Below, in pieces: positions 8,188 through 17,261 of a stretch of 64,000 bases of DNA; position 1 is the first letter of the stretch, and each line of letters starts with the position of its first letter. A program made the translations under genes and the position numbers. The notes below the pieces were generated by a model that was given only the letters and a program-made list of their open reading frames with translations, did not search any database and was not told the DNA's origin. Source of the stretch: Rubrivivax sp. (GTDB lineage: Bacteria > Pseudomonadota > Gammaproteobacteria > Burkholderiales > Burkholderiaceae); NCBI GenBank assembly GCA_016790225.1, contig JAEUOZ010000019.1, positions 39,043 to 103,042 on the forward strand. The letters are read 5' to 3'.

Positions 8188-11100
8188 GCACGATCACCGA
8201 AGACTTCTCGCCGGCACAGGCGCTGTCGCCCCTGCCTGCAGCCGTGCCGGGCACGCGGGCCGTCACGCCGGCACCCGGCGTCTGGGGCCTGCCCGTGATG
8301 GCCGAAGCCGTGACGCCCGGCCTCACGTCCTCGCCCTGGATGAGCCTGCCGTTTCCCGTGCTGTGCGAAACCGAGCAGGGCACGATCGTCGAGGTCAACG
8401 AGGCCTTTGCCCAGCTGCTGGGCCTGCCGCGGGCGCAGTTCACCGGCACGGCCGTGGCCCAGTGGCAGCCCTCGGAAGACCGGGCGTTGCACCGTCACCT
8501 GCACGATGCGGTGTGGCAGGCCGCGCAGGAACACCAGCATCTGCCGCCGCACGAACTGCGCTTCATCCACGCGACAGGTGACGAACGCTGGTGCCGCGTC
8601 TGGCTGCAGCCGCTGGAGACCGGGCGCGGCTCGCGTGGCCTGCTGTGGCTGATGCAGGACAGCACGGAGGAACGGCGCGCCCGCGCGCAGGCCGACCGCT
8701 CGCTCGATGAACTGGCCCAGTGGTTCGAGCTGAGTCCCTCGGGCAAGGTGGTGTATGACGACAGCGGGCTGGTGCTGCGCTCCAACGCGGTGTTCGAGGC
8801 CTGGGTGGGCGGTGTGCCCGTCACCCTGGTCGACGCGTCGCCGGCGATGCAGCGCCTGCTGGGCTGGTCCGGTAGCGGTGTCCGCAGCGACCTGCGGCCC
8901 GGCCTGCCGGTGATCGAGACCGTGGCGGAACTGGAAGGCGAGGGCGGGCGGGTCACGCGGCTGACTGCGCGCCTGCGGGCGGTCGAGGCCGGAGACGGCC
9001 GGCAGCGGGTGATGGCGGTCGTGCTGGACATCAGTGCCGAGGCCGAACGCGACCGGGCCCAGCTCGAAGTCGGTGCGCTGATGAGCGCGGCGGGTGTCGG
9101 GGTGGCCACGTTCGAGTCCCAGGGGGCGCTGCCGCTGGCCGGCATGGCCACAGCCGACAGCGTGCCGGCGCTGCCGAGCGCCCTGCCGGACTTCAGGCCC
9201 GAGTGGCTGGAACCGGTCACCCACGGGGTCTATCAGCGGCTGCGCGACGCCCTGCGGGCAGGCCAGAGTGCTGAAGGCCGTTATGCCGTGCGGCATCCTG
9301 AGCGGGGCTTGCGCTGGCTCCTGACACGCGTGGAGCCGGCGCTGCTGCGCTCGGGCCGCCAGGCCACCTCGGTGGTGACGCTGGACATCACGGAGCAGGA
9401 GCTCACGCGCCAGCACGGCGACGAACTGCTGCGCGAACTGACCACCATCCTGGACGGCTCGCCGGTGGGCATCGCCTACCTGCGTGACGGCCGCCTGGTG
9501 CGCTGCAACCTGCGCTTCGAGCGCATGCTGGGCTTCGAGCCGGGGGCTTCGGCCGGGCTGCCGACGGCGACCTTGTTCGATCTGTGCGGCTCGACCAGCC
9601 CGGGCGTCGAGGCCGCGCTGCAGGCGCTGGCGCAGGGGCGTGCGTGCGACATCGAGCTGCCCGTGCTGCGGGATCCGGAATATCCCGAGCCGGTGCGGCC
9701 CCGGGCCGGGGTGCGCCGCTGGTATGCGCTGTCGGTGCGCGCGGCCGAATCGCATGACTCGCTGTCGGTGGAGGCCGTCGCAGTGCTGGCCGACATCACC
9801 GGCCTGAAGCGCCAGCAGGCAGCCGTCGAGCGCGCGCTGCACGAGCGGGAGCTGATGTTCAACCAGTCCGACGTGGGCATCGTGTGGCTGCGCGCGGGCC
9901 GCATCCTGCGCGCCAATGCCGCGATGTCCGATCTGACCGGCTTGAGCGCGCCGGAGCTGGCCGGCCTGGACATCCAGCAGCTGCAGGACGACAGCGAAGC
10001 GGCCGCGCACGAGCGCGATGTGCGCCTGGCCCTGGCCACGCGCGGGCGCTACGTGGGCGAGCGGCGCCTGCACCACCGCGACGGCAGCCGGCGCTGGACG
10101 CAGCTGGCCGTGCGCGCCGTGGACGCGGCCGATCCGCAGTCGGACCTGATCTGCTCCTTCGTGGACGTGGACGAGCGCCAGCGCGCCCGGGAATCACTTC
10201 AGCAGTTGGCGGTCCGCACCCGCGCGGTGCTGGACTCCGTGCTGGTGGGCATCGTCACGGTGGGTGACCAGGGCATCGAGTGGATGAACCGCTCCGCGCG
10301 CCGCATGTTTGCGGGCGAGCTGGAAGACTTTGTCGGCGCGCCCATCGGCACCGTGGCCACGCACGAGGCCGATCATCCGTTGCTCCGCACGGACTGGCTG
10401 CAGCGCCTGGCCGACGGCGAATCCGAGATCTTCGAGTGCCGCCTGAAGGCGCGCGACGGTCGGCAGTTCTGGGTGGTCGGCAATGCGGTGGCCACGCCAC
10501 GCGATCTGGCCGTGGGCCGGCAGGTGACCTTTGCGCTGCTGGACATCGAGGCGCGCCGCCAGGCGGAGGTGCGCATCTCCGGTGCACGCGCTTCGCTGCA
10601 GCGGCTGATCGAGACCGCGCCGCTGGCGATCGCGCTCTTCGATGCCACCACGCTGCAGATCGTGGAAAGCAACCAGGCGGCCGAGGCCTTCTTCGGGCGA
10701 CCAGCGCAGGCGCTGCTGGGTGCCTCACCCGAGGGCTGCTTTGCCGATGCGGACCAGGCGGCCGCGCTGCGGGCCAGCCTGGATCTCGCGCGCGAGACGC
10801 CGGAAGGCGTGCGGCGCGAGATCACGCGGCCGGCCAGCCAGGGCGCGGGCACGCAGCGCTGGGACACGCGCTTCGTCAACCTGAGCGAGCCGGGCTCGCG
10901 CCAGCCCGAGGCCGGCCAGGTGCTGCTGGTGGCCAGCGACGTCACCGAGCTGCGCCTGGCGGAGCAGGCGCGCCTGGATGCGGCGATCGCTCAGCGGGAG
11001 ATGCTGGTCAAGGAAGTGCACCACCGCATCAAGAACAACCTGCAGGGCGTGGCCGGACTGCTGCAGCAGACGGCCCAGCGCAGGCCCGAGGTGCAGCTTG

Positions 11101-11597
11101 AGCTGCAGGAGGCGATCGGCCAGGTGCAGGCGATCGCCCAGGTCTACGGGCTGCAGGTCGGCGCGGCCGGGCCGCTGGATCTGGTGGGTGTGCTCAGCGC
11201 CGTGGCAGGCTCCGTGCAGCGGGGCCTTCACCACGTGATCGAGGTGACGCTGGAGCAGCCGGTGGCCGTGCGCTGGATGCTGCCTGAAGGGGAATCGATC
11301 CCGCTGGCGCTGACGCTCAACGAGCTGCTCACCAATGCGGTCAAGCACGGGGATCAGCGCGCCGTGCGCTGCAAGGTGCAGGCGCGCAGCGAGGACGTGC
11401 TGATCGAGATCAGCAACGGCGGGCAGCTGCCGCCGGGCTTCGATCTCAAGCTGACGCCCACCGGCATGTATGGCCTCGGGCTGGTGCGTGCGCTGCTCCC
11501 GCGGCGCGCGGCCACGCTGGATCTGCACGGCCAGGACGATCGCGTGGTGGCGGCCTTGACGCTCAAGCCGCCCAGCGTGCGCCGGCCGCCAAGCTGA
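8184..11597 (+). CDS. Multi-PAS sensor histidine kinase (HisKA_2/HWE-like)
   Basis: This large sensor kinase (about 1137 residues from the TTG at 8184, which overlaps the preceding stop) contains roughly seven consecutive PAS-like segments between residues 50 and 915. Examples begin at ILDGSPVGIAYLRDGRLVRCN, MFNQSDVGIVWLRAGRILRAN and LIETAPLAIALFDATTLQIVE. A HisKA_2-type dimerisation helix follows with the phosphorylatable histidine in VKEVHHRIKNNLQG. The last domain is a HATPase with the N-box LNELLTNAVKHG and a C-terminal GLGLV box. There are no transmembrane segments, so it is cytoplasmic. ATG codons at 8298 and 8340 are alternative starts. The receiver-ANTAR gene immediately downstream is its likely partner, by context. 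Confidence 0.87.
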   Translation: MSTITEDFSPAQALSPLPAAVPGTRAVTPAPGVWGLPVMAEAVTPGLTSSPWMSLPFPVLCETEQGTIVEVNEAFAQLLGLPRAQFTGTAVAQWQPSEDRALHRHLHDAVWQAAQEHQHLPPHELRFIHATGDERWCRVWLQPLETGRGSRGLLWLMQDSTEERRARAQADRSLDELAQWFELSPSGKVVYDDSGLVLRSNAVFEAWVGGVPVTLVDASPAMQRLLGWSGSGVRSDLRPGLPVIETVAELEGEGGRVTRLTARLRAVEAGDGRQRVMAVVLDISAEAERDRAQLEVGALMSAAGVGVATFESQGALPLAGMATADSVPALPSALPDFRPEWLEPVTHGVYQRLRDALRAGQSAEGRYAVRHPERGLRWLLTRVEPALLRSGRQATSVVTLDITEQELTRQHGDELLRELTTILDGSPVGIAYLRDGRLVRCNLRFERMLGFEPGASAGLPTATLFDLCGSTSPGVEAALQALAQGRACDIELPVLRDPEYPEPVRPRAGVRRWYALSVRAAESHDSLSVEAVAVLADITGLKRQQAAVERALHERELMFNQSDVGIVWLRAGRILRANAAMSDLTGLSAPELAGLDIQQLQDDSEAAAHERDVRLALATRGRYVGERRLHHRDGSRRWTQLAVRAVDAADPQSDLICSFVDVDERQRARESLQQLAVRTRAVLDSVLVGIVTVGDQGIEWMNRSARRMFAGELEDFVGAPIGTVATHEADHPLLRTDWLQRLADGESEIFECRLKARDGRQFWVVGNAVATPRDLAVGRQVTFALLDIEARRQAEVRISGARASLQRLIETAPLAIALFDATTLQIVESNQAAEAFFGRPAQALLGASPEGCFADADQAAALRASLDLARETPEGVRREITRPASQGAGTQRWDTRFVNLSEPGSRQPEAGQVLLVASDVTELRLAEQARLDAAIAQREMLVKEVHHRIKNNLQGVAGLLQQTAQRRPEVQLELQEAIGQVQAIAQVYGLQVGAAGPLDLVGVLSAVAGSVQRGLHHVIEVTLEQPVAVRWMLPEGESIPLALTLNELLTNAVKHGDQRAVRCKVQARSEDVLIEISNGGQLPPGFDLKLTPTGMYGLGLVRALLPRRAATLDLHGQDDRVVAALTLKPPSVRRPPS

Positions 11598-11674
11598 TCG
11601 CGCACGAGGCGGGTGCGGCTTCCTGCGTCACAATCGCGCCCACAGCTGCAAAGGGCAGCGAAAAGGCAGCGGGC

Positions 11675-12307
11675 ATGTCAGCGGTGGCGTCGCACTCGGC
11701 AGGGCGCAAGGGCAAGATCCTGGTGGTCGACGATGACCGCCTGGTGCTGGCCACCGTGATGCATGGGCTGTCCAGTGCCGGCTATGAAGTGATCGACGCC
11801 GACAACGGTGACGACGCCATCCTGTTGGCCCGCCAGCATCGGCCGGATCTGGCGCTGCTGGATATCCGCATGGATGGCAAGACCGGCTTCGATGTGGCCG
11901 AGTACCTGCGCGAAGTGGGCCACACGCCCTTTGTCTTTCTTTCGGCCTTCTCGGACGAGGCCACGGTGGCCAAGGTCACGCAGCTGGGGGCGCTGGCCTA
12001 CCTGGTCAAGCCACTGGAAGTGGGCCAGATCGTGCCGGCGGTGGATGCCGCGTTCGAGCGCGCCCGCACGCAGGCGCAGAACCTGGCGCCCGCGGAGCGC
12101 GCCGATCCTGCGCAGGACGAAGCGGCCGATGCGCTGAGCCAGCCGGTGGCGCTGGCCGTGGGCGCGCTGATGCACCGCTTCTCGCAGACCCGGGGCGAGG
12201 CCCTGGCGCGCCTGCGCAGGCACGCGGCAGCCGAAGGCCGCAGCCTGCGCGCCCAGGCCGAGCGCGTGGTCCAGGCCATCGAGGATCTGGCTAGCCCGGA
12301 AGGGTGA
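11675..12307 (+). CDS. Response regulator with ANTAR RNA-binding domain
   Basis: This 210-residue protein begins with a CheY-like receiver. The acidic pocket is VVDDD, the phosphoacceptor is Asp63 in LLDIRMDG, and the conserved lysine is in YLVKPLE. A linker leads to a C-terminal ANTAR-like domain at residues about 148-206. It shows the pattern AVGALMHRFSQTRGEALARLRRHAAAEGR, which matches the antiterminator family of AmiR and NasR. ANTAR proteins bind paired hairpins in nascent RNA and prevent termination. It follows a HisKA_2-type kinase by 77 bases, and kinases of that type often pair with ANTAR regulators. Its 3' end overlaps the 3' end of the convergent kinase gene by 17 bases. The RNA target is unknown. 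Confidence 0.85.
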   Translation: MSAVASHSAGRKGKILVVDDDRLVLATVMHGLSSAGYEVIDADNGDDAILLARQHRPDLALLDIRMDGKTGFDVAEYLREVGHTPFVFLSAFSDEATVAKVTQLGALAYLVKPLEVGQIVPAVDAAFERARTQAQNLAPAERADPAQDEAADALSQPVALAVGALMHRFSQTRGEALARLRRHAAAEGRSLRAQAERVVQAIEDLASPEG

Positions 12308-13346
12308 AGCTGAAGCGGGCGCCGCGGCCGGGCTCGGCCTCGGCGCGGATCTCGCCGCCGTGGCGGTGCACGATGCGCAGCACCGAAGCCAGGCCGATGC
12401 CCGTGCCGGGAAACTCGCTGCTGGCGTGCAGGCGCTGAAACAACCCGAAGAGCCGCGCCGCGGAGCGCACGTCGAAGCCCGCCCCGTTGTCGGAAACCTC
12501 AAAGCGCCGCAGGCCCGCGGGTGCTGGCTCGGCCAGGGCGCGCAGGCGGATCTGCGGCTGGGCCGTCTTGCCGGTGTACTTCCAGGCGTTGCCCAGCAGG
12601 TTTTCCAGCATCTGGCGCAGCAGCAGCGCATCGCCCTGGACTCGCAGCCCGGGTTCGATGTCGACCTGTACCGTCCGAGCCGGCTGCGACTGGCGCAGAT
12701 CCTCGACGATCGACAGCGCCATCTGCGACAGGTCCACGGGCTGCAGCTGCAGCGGCTGCGCAGACAGCTGCGCCAGCGAGAGCATGGCGTCGATCATCGA
12801 ATTCATGCGCATCGACGCGCCCAGCATGCGATCGATGTGGTCGTTGCCGATGCGATCCAACTGTCGACCGTAGTCTTCCTTCAGGATGCGCGCAAAGCCC
12901 TCCATCACCCGCAGTGGTGCGCGCAGATCGTGCGACAGCGCATAGCTGAACGCGGCCGCATCGTCCAGGCGATGCACATCGCGTTCGTGGGCCGAGGCCA
13001 CGGTGGCGGAGGCTGAGGCCCGGCCCGCGCTGGCGGGGGGCTCTCTCTTGACGGCCGACGACGGCGGCTGCCCCGGGGGCGCGAGCGGTTTCGTGGCCGC
13101 TGGCATGCGCCGCCCCAGCATCCAGCCGAGCACGGCCACCACGATCAGCGCCACACAGGCGAAGAGCCAGGGCCCCAGCCCCGGCGCGCCGGCCCCGGTT
13201 TCGGCCGCGGATGCCCAGCCAGGCGCGCCCAGCATCAGTGCCAGCGTGGCGGGCCCGCGCACGAGGCCGGGCCCGGTTGCGCTCGGCGGGCCTGCAGGCC
13301 CGCTGCGAGCCAGCGGCGGGGCAGTTCGGGCGGCAGTGCGGCGCAT
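12291..13346 (-). CDS. Membrane sensor histidine kinase
   Basis: The product (351 residues from the ATG at 13346; the frame is open to 13403) has an N-terminal hydrophobic region resembling a signal peptide (TLALMLGAPGWASA) and one transmembrane segment (LGPWLFACVALIVVAVLGWMLG). Its short sensor portion gives little clue to a ligand. The kinase core contains the H-box FSYALSHDLRAPLRVMEGF with the phosphorylatable histidine, the N-box LLGNAWKYTGKT, the G1 box SDNGAGFD and the G2 box GTGIGLASV. This core resembles the C-terminal part of phytochrome-type kinases. It carries no receiver, so its partner must be separate. The Hpt and REC-GGDEF-EAL genes, read divergently 200 bases away, are candidates. 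Confidence 0.85.
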   Translation of the reverse strand: MRRTAARTAPPLARSGPAGPPSATGPGLVRGPATLALMLGAPGWASAAETGAGAPGLGPWLFACVALIVVAVLGWMLGRRMPAATKPLAPPGQPPSSAVKREPPASAGRASASATVASAHERDVHRLDDAAAFSYALSHDLRAPLRVMEGFARILKEDYGRQLDRIGNDHIDRMLGASMRMNSMIDAMLSLAQLSAQPLQLQPVDLSQMALSIVEDLRQSQPARTVQVDIEPGLRVQGDALLLRQMLENLLGNAWKYTGKTAQPQIRLRALAEPAPAGLRRFEVSDNGAGFDVRSAARLFGLFQRLHASSEFPGTGIGLASVLRIVHRHGGEIRAEAEPGRGARFSFTLPG

Positions 13347-13545
13347 CGGCGGATTGTAGGCAGCCGACCTTCCGCGCCCCGGGGCGCGCCGGGGTCCGGT
13401 CAAGTTGCCTGGCCCGGTGCCGAAACTGAGTCGAACGGAGCGCCTCGGTGTGGACGGCGCCCATCGCAGCGCGGCGACAAGCCCCTTTCTGGCCCGCAGT
13501 TGCTGTGATACCGGCTTTCAGGTTTTCGCACAATCGAGGTCACCC

Positions 13546-13968
13546 ATGCCCACAGATGTCACGCCGTCGGCTCCCGGCTCCTGCTCGTCCGGGAGCGGTG
13601 ACCCTCCGTCGCTGGATCCGGTTGCCCTGGAACAGCTGAGGCTGCTCGATCCGACCGGCGCCGCCAACATCGTGGTGCGTGTACTGGAAACCTACCAGCG
13701 CTCGCTCACCCGCTCGATGCAGGAAGCCCAGGCCGCGCGTGCGGCGGGCGATCACTCCACCCTGGGCCGGCTGACCCATACGCTGCGCTCATCCTCGGCC
13801 AGCGTGGGCGCCCTGCAGTTCTCGGCCCTGTGCAAGGAGATCGAAGCCTTGGTCCGCGAAGGCCGCACGGGCGAGCTGGAATCCCGGCTGGATGCGCTTC
13901 AAGATGAAAGTGTGCGCGTACAGGCTGCATTAGCCGCTATGCTCTCACCGAGAGGATCTGCTGCGTGA
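13546..13968 (+). CDS. Histidine phosphotransfer (Hpt) protein
   Basis: This is a stand-alone Hpt domain of 140 residues that would pass phosphoryl groups between a kinase and a receiver in a phosphorelay. The likely phosphoacceptor is His78 in GRLTHTLRSSSASVGA, followed by a second helix, FSALCKEIEALVREG. The frame is open further upstream to 13405, but the ATG at 13546 has a GAGGT ribosome-binding site six bases ahead and leaves only a short non-domain N-terminus. The stop overlaps the GTG of the downstream REC-PAS-GGDEF-EAL gene, which suggests that the Hpt feeds that receiver. Confidence 0.88.
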   Translation: MPTDVTPSAPGSCSSGSGDPPSLDPVALEQLRLLDPTGAANIVVRVLETYQRSLTRSMQEAQAARAAGDHSTLGRLTHTLRSSSASVGALQFSALCKEIEALVREGRTGELESRLDALQDESVRVQAALAAMLSPRGSAA

Positions 13969-16223
13969 CGCTGCCCACCGCCTTCTTCGGCGAAGTCGAT
14001 GCTGGTCCCCCGCCCCGGGTGCTTCTGGTCGACGACGACGAGGTCAACCTGTTGCTCACCACGCTCGCCCTGCGCGAGCGGGGCTTTGTCATTACCGGCG
14101 CAGCCAGCGGTGAGGATGCGCTGAGCCTGTTGCAGAGCAGCGCGCCGGACGTCGTGGTGCTCGATGCGGTGATGCCCGGGCTGGACGGGTTTGCCACCTG
14201 CGAACGGCTGCGCGGGCTGCCGGGCCACTCCAATACCCCGGTGCTGATGCTCACGGGCCTTGACGACGACGCCTCGATCGCCCGCGCCTACCAGGCCGGC
14301 GCCACGGACTTCTTCGTCAAGGCCAACCAGTGGAGCCTGCTGGCCGGTCGGCTGCGCTACCTGCTTCGCTCGGCGCGCACGCGCCTGGAACTCGAGAGCA
14401 GCAAGGCCAAGCTCGCACGCGCCCAGGATCTGGCCCGCATGGGCAGCTTCGAGTGGCGTCCGCGGCCGCAGATCGCGGCCGGGCGGCTGGATCTTTCGGC
14501 CGAAGCGATGCGGGTTTTCGGCGTGGGCCCGGAAGATGGTTTTTCCATGGGCCGGCTGCTGCGCATGGTGCAGCGAGACAACCGGCGTCCCGTGCTGCGC
14601 ATGCTGGCCGAGGCACAGGCCCATGGCAGCGTGCTGGCCACGGATCTGGCGGTCACGCTGCCGGATGGGCGCGCGCGCATCGTGCACCTGGAAGCCGAGC
14701 CGGAGTTCAACGAGCACGGCGTGGCCACCGGCTACACGGGCATCGTGCAGGACGTGACCGACCGTCGCAGTGCGGAAGACAAGATCCGCCACCTGGCCAA
14801 CTACGATTCGCTGACCGGCCTGCCCAATCGCCGCCAGCTGATGTGGCGCACCGAGCGTGCGCTGGAGCACGCCCGGTTGCAGGGCCATGCCTGCGCGCTG
14901 CTGCTGATCGATCTGGATCGCTTCAAGGTCATCAACGACACGCTGGGCCATGCGGCCGGCGACGAGATGCTCTGCGAGGTCGCCAACCGGCTGAGGTCCT
15001 GCGTCAGGCATTGCGAGCAGGTCGTCGAAGGCACGCTCGATTCGGCCGGCTCGCGTGCGCACCGCACGCTGGAAGCCGCCGGCCGTCTGGGCGGCGACGA
15101 GTTTGTGGCCCTGCTGCCGGACGTGAGCGACGAGCAGGATGCGGAGCGGGTGGCCGCGCGCATCCTGGATGCCCTGCGCCAGCCGATGCTGGTGGCCGGC
15201 CAGGAGTGCTTCATCACCGCCAGCGTGGGCATCGCGGTCTATCCACGCGACGGTCAGAGCGTGCTGGATCTGTTGCGCAATTCCGACGTGGCCATGTATG
15301 CCGTCAAGGCCGCCGGCCGCAATGCCGCGACGCTGTATTCCCCCGTGCTGGCCGGCCGCGGCCGCGAGAAGCTGGAGCTGGAGACCGCGCTGCACAAGGC
15401 GATCGAGCGCAATGAGCTCGTGCTGCACTACCAGCCCAAGGTCGACGTGCGCTCGGCCCGCATGGTCGGCGCCGAGGCGCTGATGCGCTGGCAGCGCGGC
15501 GCCGTGCTCGTGCCACCGGGGGATTTCATTCCGCTGGCCGAAGAATCCGGCCTGATCGTGCCGATGTCGGAATGGGCGCTGCGCGAGGCGGCGCGCCAGG
15601 CCAAGGCCTGGGCCGATGCCTGGGGCTTCAGCGACGCGATCGCCGTGAACATGCCCACGCGCCTGATCGAGCGCTCGGATCTGGTCGAGCACATCCACCA
15701 GGCCGTCACCACCTTCGGCGTGCCCCACCGCGCGATCCAGCTGGAGCTGACCGAGACCGGCCTGATGAAGGATCTGCAGGAGGTCATGCCCTCGCTGCAC
15801 CGGCTCAACGAACTGGGCGTGGAGATCTCGGTGGATGACTTCGGGACGGGCTATTCCTCCCTGGCCTACCTGACCTCGCTGCCCATCTCGGAACTCAAGA
15901 TCGATCGCAGCTTCGTGCGCGATCTGGGCGTCACGCCGCAGAGCAGCGCCGTGGTCACGGCCATCATCGCGCTGGCCCGCTCACTGGGCTTGCGTGTGGT
16001 GGCCGAGGGTGTGGAGAGCCTGCGCCAGATGGAGGTGCTGCACCGCCTGGGCTGCAGCCTGATGCAGGGTTTCCTGTTCAGCAAGCCGATCCCGGCCGAT
16101 CAGGTGGAGCCCTGGCTGCAGCAGACCGTGCTGCCGCGCAAGGCGCCGTGGATCTCCAAGGCGGCCGAGGTCAACCCGGGGCTTGCGCCGCTGTCGCGCA
16201 CGCTGGCGGGACCTAACGTCTGA
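13965..16223 (+). CDS. REC-PAS-GGDEF-EAL cyclic-di-GMP enzyme
   Basis: This 752-residue protein can in principle both make and break cyclic-di-GMP, the second messenger that controls motility and biofilm. Domains in order are: a receiver (residues ~17-135) with phosphoacceptor Asp67 in VVVLDAVMPG, a PAS-like segment (~150-260), a GGDEF domain (~285-460) with an intact LGGDEFVAL motif, and an EAL domain (~480-730). The EAL domain keeps GAEALMRW, the LTETGLMKD glutamate, DDFGTGYSSLAYL, KIDRSFV and VVAEGVES, so it looks catalytically competent. The GTG start overlaps the Hpt stop by four bases. Which activity dominates cannot be judged from sequence. Context with flagellar genes makes a motility role likely. 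Confidence 0.92.
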   Translation: MTLPTAFFGEVDAGPPPRVLLVDDDEVNLLLTTLALRERGFVITGAASGEDALSLLQSSAPDVVVLDAVMPGLDGFATCERLRGLPGHSNTPVLMLTGLDDDASIARAYQAGATDFFVKANQWSLLAGRLRYLLRSARTRLELESSKAKLARAQDLARMGSFEWRPRPQIAAGRLDLSAEAMRVFGVGPEDGFSMGRLLRMVQRDNRRPVLRMLAEAQAHGSVLATDLAVTLPDGRARIVHLEAEPEFNEHGVATGYTGIVQDVTDRRSAEDKIRHLANYDSLTGLPNRRQLMWRTERALEHARLQGHACALLLIDLDRFKVINDTLGHAAGDEMLCEVANRLRSCVRHCEQVVEGTLDSAGSRAHRTLEAAGRLGGDEFVALLPDVSDEQDAERVAARILDALRQPMLVAGQECFITASVGIAVYPRDGQSVLDLLRNSDVAMYAVKAAGRNAATLYSPVLAGRGREKLELETALHKAIERNELVLHYQPKVDVRSARMVGAEALMRWQRGAVLVPPGDFIPLAEESGLIVPMSEWALREAARQAKAWADAWGFSDAIAVNMPTRLIERSDLVEHIHQAVTTFGVPHRAIQLELTETGLMKDLQEVMPSLHRLNELGVEISVDDFGTGYSSLAYLTSLPISELKIDRSFVRDLGVTPQSSAVVTAIIALARSLGLRVVAEGVESLRQMEVLHRLGCSLMQGFLFSKPIPADQVEPWLQQTVLPRKAPWISKAAEVNPGLAPLSRTLAGPNV

Positions 16224-16251
16224 CGACAGCGGCGTTGCCGCTCCGGCGTCT

Positions 16252-16268
16252 GGCCGGCGATTCCGGCC
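16252..16268. terminator. Possible bidirectional hairpin between convergent genes
   Basis: A perfect 6-bp GC stem (GGCCGG/CCGGCC) with a 5-base loop sits between the stop of the GGDEF-EAL gene and the stop of the convergent PHP gene. There is no clear U-tract on either side, so termination activity is only suggested by position. Confidence 0.35.
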
Positions 16269-16309
16269 GGTGGTTCTGGCCGTGGAGGACCGCGGAGCGC
16301 CGCAGCAGC

Positions 16310-17170
16310 CTACGGCGCGCGCAGCACGCGATCCTGCAGCACCGTCCACACCGGTGTGAGGCGGCCGCCCAGCGCGGGCAAGGTCCCCAGCTCGGTGCGG
16401 CTCTCGCCGGGCGAATGGAAATCGCTGCCGCGTGAAGCCAGCAGACCGAACTCCAGCGCCATGTCGGCATACTTGAGCTGATCGGCGGTCGAGTGGCTGC
16501 CGGTCACCACTTCCACGCCGCGTCCGCCGTGGGCCATGAATTCGGTGAACAGCGCGTATTCGGCCGTGGGCGTGAAGTCGTAGCGCGCGGGGTGGGCGAT
16601 CACGGCCTCGCCGCCGGCCCCGGTGATCCAGTTGACGGCGTCGCCCAGGCGGGCCCAGCGGTGTGGCACGAAGCCGGGCTTGCCCTCGGCCAGATAGCGC
16701 GAGAAGACTTCGTGCGTGCTGCTGCACACACCGGTCTCGACGATGTAGCGCGCGAAGTGCGTGCGCGAGATCAGATCCGGGTTGCCCACGTACTTCAGCG
16801 CGCCCTCATAGGCGCCGCGGATGCCCACCTTGGCCAGTTCGTCGGCCATCTCCTGCGCGCGCTCGGCGCGGCCGCCGCGGGTGGCGGCCAGCCCCTGACG
16901 CAGCACCGCGTCTTCGTGATCGAAGCCCAGGCCGACGATGTGCACCGTGACACCGGCGAAAGTCACCGAGATCTCCACGCCGGTGAGCACATCCAGCCCC
17001 CACTCGTGCGCCGCGGCGATGGCGCGGGCCTGGCCGCCGACCTCGTCATGGTCGGTCAGCGCCCAGAGCTCCACGCCGTTGGCACGCGCCCGTTCGGCCA
17101 GGGCCTCGGGCTGCAGCGTGCCGTCCGACACCACGGAATGGCAGTGCAGATCGGCGTTGAGGAGGTTCAC
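16310..17170 (-). CDS. rnm: PHP-domain phosphoesterase (RNase AM / nucleoside bisphosphatase type)
   Basis: This 286-residue PHP-family metal-dependent phosphoesterase resembles E. coli YciV (RNase AM, Rnm), which removes 5' nucleotides from short RNAs and dephosphorylates 3',5'-nucleoside bisphosphates. Metal-binding motifs visible in order are ADLHCHSVVSDG, ALTDHDEVGG, TGVEIS, RTHFARYIV, VIAHPARYDF and GSDFHSPGE. The whole protein is the PHP domain, with no polymerase or other fusion. The start is a GTG that gives MNLLNADLHCHS. It lies downstream of lolE on the same strand with a 91-base gap, so co-transcription is possible. The exact substrate is taken from the family. Confidence 0.85.
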   Translation of the reverse strand: MNLLNADLHCHSVVSDGTLQPEALAERARANGVELWALTDHDEVGGQARAIAAAHEWGLDVLTGVEISVTFAGVTVHIVGLGFDHEDAVLRQGLAATRGGRAERAQEMADELAKVGIRGAYEGALKYVGNPDLISRTHFARYIVETGVCSSTHEVFSRYLAEGKPGFVPHRWARLGDAVNWITGAGGEAVIAHPARYDFTPTAEYALFTEFMAHGGRGVEVVTGSHSTADQLKYADMALEFGLLASRGSDFHSPGESRTELGTLPALGGRLTPVWTVLQDRVLRAP

Positions 17171-17261
17171 GCCGTCATTCTAGGAAGGCGGGCATGTCCG
17201 CGCCGCGGCGCGGTCTCTGAGTGGGGCACGGCTGTTCCCGGCACCCGCACGGCGCACCGCG

